Below are positions 58,482 to 64,000 of a DNA stretch of 64,000 nucleotides, piece by piece. Under the pieces are notes generated by a model. That model did no database searches, had not been told where the DNA came from, and saw only the letters and a program-made list of their open reading frames with translations. The position numbers were made by a program, and so were the translations under genes. The DNA comes from Pseudomonas sp. MM223. GTDB lineage: Bacteria; Pseudomonadota; Gammaproteobacteria; Pseudomonadales; Pseudomonadaceae. The stretch lies in NCBI GenBank assembly GCA_947090765.1, contig OX352322.1, positions 5,821,001-5,885,000 on the forward strand. The letters are read 5' to 3'. Numbering within the stretch: position 1 is the stretch's first letter; each line of letters starts with the position of its first letter.

Positions 58482-60153
58482 ATGCAAACCTGGCAACAAC
58501 TCTATAGCCCGCTTGGTAGTCTTGGCCTGTCCGCACTGGCGGCGGTCATCCCTATCGTGTTCTTCTTCCTTGCCCTCGCCGTGTTCCGCCTCAAAGGCCA
58601 CGTGGCGGGCAGCATCACCCTCGCGCTGTCGATCCTGGTGGCGATCTTCGCCTTCCAGATGCCTGTCGACATGGCCCTTGCTGCCGCGGGTTATGGGTTC
58701 CTCTATGGCCTTTGGCCAATTGCCTGGATCATCGTTGCCGCGGTGTTCCTGTACAAACTCACGGTCAAGAGTGGCCAGTTCGAAGTGATCCGCGAGCTCG
58801 GTGCTGTCGATTACCGACGACCAGCGCCTGCAAGTGCTGCTTATCGGTTTCTGCTTCGGTGCCTTCCTGGAAGGTGCGGCCGGCTTCGGCGCCCCCGTGG
58901 CAATTACTGCCGCACTGTTGGTGGGCCTGGGCTTCAACCCGCTGTATGCCGCCGGCCTGTGCCTGATCGCCAACACCGCACCGGTGGCCTTCGGCGCCCT
59001 GGGCATCCCGATCATCGTGGCCGGCCAGGTCACCGGTATCGACGCCTTCCACATCGGCGCCATGACCGGCCGCCAGCTGCCGCTGCTGTCGTTGTTCGTG
59101 CCGTTTTGGCTGGTGTTCATGATGGATGGCCTGCGCGGCGTGAAGGAAACCTGGCCTGCCGCCCTGGTCGCCGGCCTGAGCTTCGCTGTCACCCAGTACT
59201 TCACCTCGAACTTCATTGGTCCGGAACTGCCAGACATCACCTCGGCACTGGCCAGCCTCATCTGCCTCACCCTGTTCCTGAAAGTCTGGCAGCCAAAGCG
59301 TTCGTTCAGCGAGGCCAAAGGCAGCGTCGGCGCAGCCGTTGTGCAGCCTAGTGGCAGCCAGCCTAGCCCTTACAGCTTTGGCGAAATCTTCAAGGCCTGG
59401 TCGCCGTTCCTGATCCTGACCGTACTGGTCACCATCTGGACCCTGAAGCCGTTCAAAGCGGCGTTCGCCCCAGGCGGCGCGATGTACAACTTCGTGTTCA
59501 ACTTCGCCATCCCGCACCTCGACCAGTTGGTGATCAAGACCGCACCGATCGTTGCCGCACCGACTGCCATGCCAGCGGTGTTCAAGCTCGACCCGATCTC
59601 TGCCACCGGCACCGCGATCTTCCTCTCGGCGCTGATCTCCATGGCGGTGTTGAAGATCAATTTCAAAACTGGTCTGACCACTTTCAAAGAAACCTTCTGG
59701 GAGCTGCGCTGGCCCATCCTGTCGATTGGCATGGTGCTGGCCTTCGCCTTCGTCACCAACTACTCGGGCATGTCCTCGACCATGGCCCTGGTACTGGCCG
59801 GCACCGGCGCCGCGTTCCCGTTCTTCTCGCCGTTCCTCGGCTGGCTGGGCGTGTTCCTGACCGGTTCGGATACCTCGTCCAACGCCCTGTTCAGCTCGCT
59901 GCAGGCCACCACTGCGCACCAGATCGGGGTCAACGACACCCTGCTGGTAGCGGCCAACACCAGCGGCGGCGTAACCGGCAAGATGATCTCGCCGCAGTCG
60001 ATTGCCGTGGCCTGCGCCGCCACCGGCCTGGTGGGCAAGGAATCCGACCTGTTCCGCTTCACCGTCAAGCACAGCCTGTTCTTTGCCACCATCGTCGGCC
60101 TGATCACCCTGATTCAGGCTTACTGGCTGACCGGCATGCTGGTTCATCACTAA
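58482..60153 (+). pseudogene. lldP: L-lactate permease LldP, frameshifted
   Basis: An LctP-family lactate/proton symporter with about 13 helices. Residues 1-104 (MQTWQQLYSPLGSLGLS ... KSGQFEVIR) read from ATG 58482. After an extra G at 58794 (CGC-G-AGCTCG) the protein continues in the next frame as [37 protein letters not shown] and runs intact to TGMLVHH. Correction gives 556 residues, the usual length. It is the first gene of the lactate operon controlled by LldR. All membrane segments are otherwise preserved, which favours a sequence error. Confidence 0.9.
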
Positions 60154-60216
60154 AGTGAAAGGGGCCGGGCGCCATTGCGCGCCCGGCAATCCCCACAAGC
60201 AACGCTGCGAGAATCC

Positions 60217-61361
60217 ATGATCATTTCTGCCTCTACCGACTATCGCGCCGCGCCCAACGCAAGCTGCCTCCCTTCCTGTTCCACTATGCCGACGGTGGCG
60301 CCTACGCCGAGCACACACTGCGCCACAACGTGTCGGACCTGGCCGGCATTGCCCTGCGCCAGCGCGTGCTGAACAACATGTCCGAGCTCAGCCTCGAAAC
60401 CCGCTTGTTCGACGAAACCCTGAGCATGCCGGTGGCCCTGGCCCCGGTCGGCCTCACCGGCATGTACGCCCGCCGTGGCGAAGTGCAGGCGGCACGTGCA
60501 GCGGCGGCACACGGCATCCCGTTTACCATGTCGACCGTGTCGGTCTGCCCGATCGAAGAAGTGGCCCCGGCGATCAACCGGCCGATGTGGTTCCAGCTGT
60601 ACGTGCTCAAGGACCGCGGCTTCATGCGCAACGCCCTGGAGCGGGCCAAGGCAGCCGGGGTCAAAACCCTGGTATTCACCGTCGACATGCCCGTACCCGG
60701 CGCCCGCTACCGCGATGCCCACTCGGGCATGAGCGGCCGCAACGGCCCGCTGCGCCGCGTGCTGCAGGCCATGACCCACCCCGAGTGGGCATGGGATGTA
60801 GGGGTGATGGGCCGCCCGCACGACCTGGGCAATATCTCCAAGTACCGGGGCAACCCCACCGGCCTGGCCGATTACATCGGCTGGCTGGGCAACAACTTTG
60901 ACCCGTCCATCTCCTGGAAAGACCTGGAGTGGATCCGCGAGTACTGGGACGGCCCGATGATCATCAAGGGTATTCTCGATGCCGATGACGCCCGCGATGC
61001 GGTCAAGTTCGGCGCCGACGGCATCGTGGTGTCCAACCACGGCGGCCGCCAGCTCGACGGCGTGCTGTCCAGCGCCCGCGCCCTGCCGGCGATTGCCGAT
61101 GCGGTCAAAGGCGACCTGAAGATTCTCGCCGACTCCGGCATCCGCAGCGGCCTCGACGTGGTGCGCATGATCGCCCTGGGCGCCGACACCGTACTGATCG
61201 GCCGCGCCTTCCTCTACGCCCTGGCTGTACATGGCCAGGCCGGAGTGAAAAACCTGCTGGAGTTGTTCGAGAAGGAAATGCGCGTGGCCATGGTGCTGAC
61301 CGGTGCCAAGTCGATCAGCGAGATCACCCGCGACTCGCTGGTACGCGAACTGGGCGCCTGA
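60217..61361 (+). pseudogene. lldD: L-lactate dehydrogenase (FMN) LldD, frameshifted
   Basis: A respiratory L-lactate:quinone oxidoreductase, FMN-dependent and membrane-associated. The first 12 residues ([12 protein letters not shown]) read from ATG 60217. The rest ([20 protein letters not shown]...) is one frame over because a base is missing between 60252 and 60253 (GCGCC in place of GCGGCC). All later motifs are intact, including [18 protein letters not shown], the [12 protein letters not shown] flavin segment and catalytic His in [10 protein letters not shown]. The corrected length is 381, normal for LldD. Initiation at the in-frame ATG 60378 would lack the N-terminal part of the barrel. 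Confidence 0.92.
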
Positions 61362-61436
61362 CCGCCTGCAAGAAACACCGCCTGATTGACCCGGGGCATG
61401 TGGCGCACAGACGCCACAGCTCCGCGAGGAGACTGC

Positions 61437-64000
61437 ATGAGCTTGCCCGCCGCGTTCCTGCGTGATGCCGAGCGCCTGATACCCGCCGAACGCCGCTTCG
61501 ACGACCCCACATCCACCCTGGCCTTCGGCACCGACGCCAGCTTCTACCGGCTGATCCCCAAGCTGGTGGTGCGCGTCGAATCCGAGGACGAAGTGGTCGG
61601 CCTGATCAAACTGGCCCAGCGCGAGCGGGTGCCAGTCACCTTCCGCGCCGCGGGTACCAGCCTGTCTGGCCAGGCCATCAGCGATTCGGTGCTGATTGTG
61701 CTCGGCGATAACTGGAACGGCCGCGAAATCCGTGGCCAGGGCGAGCAGATCCGCCTGCAACCGGGCGTGATCGGCGCCCAGGCCAATGCCTGGCTGGCCC
61801 CCTTCGGGCGCAAGATCGGCCCCGACCCGGCGTCAATCAACGCCTGCAAAATTGGCGGCATCGTTGCCAACAACGCCAGCGGCATGTGCTGCGGCACCGC
61901 GCAGAACACCTACCACACTCTGGCAGGCCTGCGCCTGGTACTGGCTGACGGTACTCGCCTGGACAGCGAAGACCCGGCCAGCGTCACCGCGTTTGAAAGC
62001 AGCCACGCCGAGCTGCTGGAATCGCTGGCCCGCCTGGCCCGCGAGACCCGCGCCAACACCGCGCTGGCCGAGCGCATCCGGCACAAATACCGGTTGAAGA
62101 ACACCACCGGCCTGTCGCTGAACGCACTGGTGGACTACGACCAGCCGCTGGACATCCTGCAGCACCTGCTGGTGGGTTCCGAAGGCACGCTGGGCTTCAT
62201 CAGTGCCGTCACCTACGACACTGTGCCCGACCACCCGCACAAGGCCAGCGCCCTGCTGGTGTTCCCCAGCGTCGAAAGCTGCTGCCGCGCGGTGCCCGTG
62301 CTCAAGCAACAGCCGGTGTCCGCCGTAGAATTGCTCGACCGCCGTAGCCTGCGCTCGGTGCAGAACATGCCCGGCATGCCACTGTGGGTAAAAGGCCTGT
62401 CGGACAACGCCTGCGCCCTGCTGATCGAGTCCCGCGCCGCCAGCCAGAGCCTGCTGCACGAGCAACTGCGCCAGGTGATGGCCTCGATTGCCGGCTTCCC
62501 GCTGGAACAGCAGGTGGACTTCAGCGAAGACCCGGCCGTGTACAACCAGCTGTGGAAAATCCGCAAAGACACCTTCCCTGCCGTCGGCGCCGTGCGCCAG
62601 ACCGGCACCACGGTAATCATCGAAGACGTCACCTTCCCCGTCGAGCAGCTGGCCGAGGGCGTCAACCGCCTGATCCTGCTGTTCGACAAGCACCGCTACG
62701 ACGAAGCGATCATTTTCGGCCATGCGCTGGAAGGCAACCTGCACTTTGTCTTCACCCAAGGCTTCAACAGCGCCGAGGAAGTGGCCCGTTACCAGGCGTT
62801 CATGGACGACGTGGCGCAACTGGTGGCGGTGGAATTTGGCGGTTCACTGAAAGCCGAGCATGGCACCGGGCGCAACATGGCGCCGTTCGTGGAGCTGGAG
62901 TGGGGCCATGACGCCTACCAACTGATGTGGAAGCTCAAGCGCCTGCTCGACCCCAACGGCATCCTCAACCCCGACGTGGTGCTGAGCGAAGACCCTGACA
63001 TCCACCTGAAAAACCTCAAGCCGCTGCCTGCCGCCGACGAAATCGTCGATAAATGCATCGAATGCGGCTTCTGCGAACCGGTGTGCCCGTCCAAGGGGCT
63101 GACCCTCAGCCCGCGCCAGCGCATCGTCATGTGGCGTGACATCCAGGCCAAGCAGCGCGCCGGCATCGACACCCGCGAACTGCGCCGCACCTACCAGTAC
63201 CAAGGCCTCGACACCTGCGCCGCTACCGGCCTGTGCGCCCAGCGCTGCCCAGTCGGCATCAACACCGGCGAACTGGTGAAAAAGCTGCGCAGCCAGGCCG
63301 CCGACCACGACAAGACCGCCGACTGGCTGGCCGAGCACTTTCCCACCGTATTGGGTGGCGCACGCCTTACCCTCACGGCCGCCAACAGTGCACGCAAGCT
63401 GCTCGGCGCCCCGCGCCTGGGTCGCCTGAGCGCCTCGCTGAGCAAAGCCAGCAAGGGCCGCCTGCCGCAGTGGACACCGGCCATGCCACAACCCCTGCGC
63501 CCGATCAGCTTCGGCCCGTCCAGCAACGACGCCCGCCCTCGCGTGGTGTACCTGGCAGCCTGTGTTTCGCGTGTTATGGGCCCGGCCTATGCCGACCGCG
63601 AGCAAAGCTCGCTACTGGACAAAACCCGCGCCCTGCTGGAAAAGGCCGGCTACCAGGTGGTGTTCCCCGACAACGCCGACAGCCTGTGCTGCGGCCAGCC
63701 TTTCGCCTCCAAGGGTTACCCCGAACAGGCCGAGCACAAGCGCCAGGAGTTGCTCAACGCCCTGCTGCACGCCAGCCGCGGCGGCCTTGACCCGATCTAC
63801 TGCGACACCAGCCCCTGCACCCTGCGCCTGGTGCAAGACCTGGGCGACACCCGGCTCGACCTGTACGACCCGGTGCGCTTCATTCGCACCCACTTGCTCG
63901 ACCGCCTGGAATTCACCCCCCAGGACGAGCCGGTAGCCGTGCACGTGACCTGCAGCACCCAGCACCTGGGCGAAAGCCAGGCGCTGATCGACCTGGCGCG
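61437..64000 (+). CDS. dld2: FAD/Fe-S D-lactate dehydrogenase (GlcD-GlpC-like fusion), partial
   Basis: A membrane-associated D-lactate dehydrogenase of the large two-module type; 854 codons are present and the 3' end lies beyond the window (Pseudomonas homologues have about 935). The FAD_binding_4 domain (PVTFRAAGTSLSGQAISDSVLI, INACKIGGIVANNASGMCCG) and FAD-oxidase C domain occupy residues 1 to about 530. Two 4Fe-4S motifs follow (CIECGFCEPVCPSKG from residue 540, CAATGLCAQRCPVG), then a CCG-type domain (CCGQPF, HVTCSTQHLG). The ATG at 61437 follows GCGAGGAG. It is third in the lldP-lldD-dld2 operon, so both lactate enantiomers are oxidised. Confidence 0.93.
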   Translation, partial: MSLPAAFLRDAERLIPAERRFDDPTSTLAFGTDASFYRLIPKLVVRVESEDEVVGLIKLAQRERVPVTFRAAGTSLSGQAISDSVLIVLGDNWNGREIRGQGEQIRLQPGVIGAQANAWLAPFGRKIGPDPASINACKIGGIVANNASGMCCGTAQNTYHTLAGLRLVLADGTRLDSEDPASVTAFESSHAELLESLARLARETRANTALAERIRHKYRLKNTTGLSLNALVDYDQPLDILQHLLVGSEGTLGFISAVTYDTVPDHPHKASALLVFPSVESCCRAVPVLKQQPVSAVELLDRRSLRSVQNMPGMPLWVKGLSDNACALLIESRAASQSLLHEQLRQVMASIAGFPLEQQVDFSEDPAVYNQLWKIRKDTFPAVGAVRQTGTTVIIEDVTFPVEQLAEGVNRLILLFDKHRYDEAIIFGHALEGNLHFVFTQGFNSAEEVARYQAFMDDVAQLVAVEFGGSLKAEHGTGRNMAPFVELEWGHDAYQLMWKLKRLLDPNGILNPDVVLSEDPDIHLKNLKPLPAADEIVDKCIECGFCEPVCPSKGLTLSPRQRIVMWRDIQAKQRAGIDTRELRRTYQYQGLDTCAATGLCAQRCPVGINTGELVKKLRSQAADHDKTADWLAEHFPTVLGGARLTLTAANSARKLLGAPRLGRLSASLSKASKGRLPQWTPAMPQPLRPISFGPSSNDARPRVVYLAACVSRVMGPAYADREQSSLLDKTRALLEKAGYQVVFPDNADSLCCGQPFASKGYPEQAEHKRQELLNALLHASRGGLDPIYCDTSPCTLRLVQDLGDTRLDLYDPVRFIRTHLLDRLEFTPQDEPVAVHVTCSTQHLGESQALIDLA

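Overview
The window is a stretch of core chromosome from a fluorescent Pseudomonas, most likely the P. putida group. The evidence is high GC, the PrrF sRNA, the CbrX-CbrA-CbrB/CrcZ carbon-control block, acs beside pgi, the L-/D-lactate locus (lldR-lldP-lldD-dld2), and protein sequences that read like P. putida orthologues throughout. I see no insertion sequence, prophage, integron, CRISPR array or island. The accessory content is limited to REP doublets and a small VOC/monooxygenase gene pair.

Layout. 1-3.9 kb: Fur box and PrrF sRNA, convergent with a Fur-box-preceded heme ABC import operon (hmuT-hmuU-hmuV-chaN-like). 4-7.8 kb: Rieske protein, sfsA, aminotransferase, dksA, gluQ. 8-13.5 kb: cbrX-cbrA-cbrB, then a CbrB-binding region, a sigma-54 promoter and CrcZ, the RNA that titrates Hfq/Crc. 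13.6-25.2 kb: pcnB-folK, panB-panC, pgi, acs, a DUF2236 protein and an AsmA-like DUF748 protein. 25.3-26.6 kb: divergent VOC and ABM genes and a BON protein. 26.8-37.2 kb, minus strand: the translation/RNA block tpiA-secG-tRNA-Leu-tRNA-fMet-rimP-nusA-infB-rbfA-truB-rpsO-pnp. 37.2-49.1 kb, minus strand: glmM, folP, ftsH, rlmE, greA, carB, carA, dapB, with divergent yhbY. 49.1-53.1 kb: the heat-shock genes grpE-dnaK-dnaJ with two sigma-32 promoters. 53.2-57.3 kb: LexA-controlled recN, fur, bamE, ratA, smpB. 57.4-64 kb: the lactate regulon, cut by the window edge.

Three regulatory circuits can be read from sites in the DNA: Fur-PrrF-heme uptake, with fur itself in the window; CbrAB-CrcZ carbon catabolite control; and LldR with a perfect operator before lldP.

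The most striking anomaly is seven single-base frameshifts in otherwise intact, highly conserved genes (hmuU, tpiA, dapB, dnaJ, fur, lldP, lldD). dapB is normally essential, so uncorrected sequencing errors are the likeliest cause. Five of the seven fall at or next to a reconstructed GAGCTG/CAGCTC hexamer, which hints at systematic, perhaps DNA-modification-linked, base-calling error. I found no clearly novel multi-gene system. The less familiar items are the small protein CbrX, the carAB leader terminator, the GTAAC-repeat cluster before panB, and the lack of rnfH between ratA and bamE.
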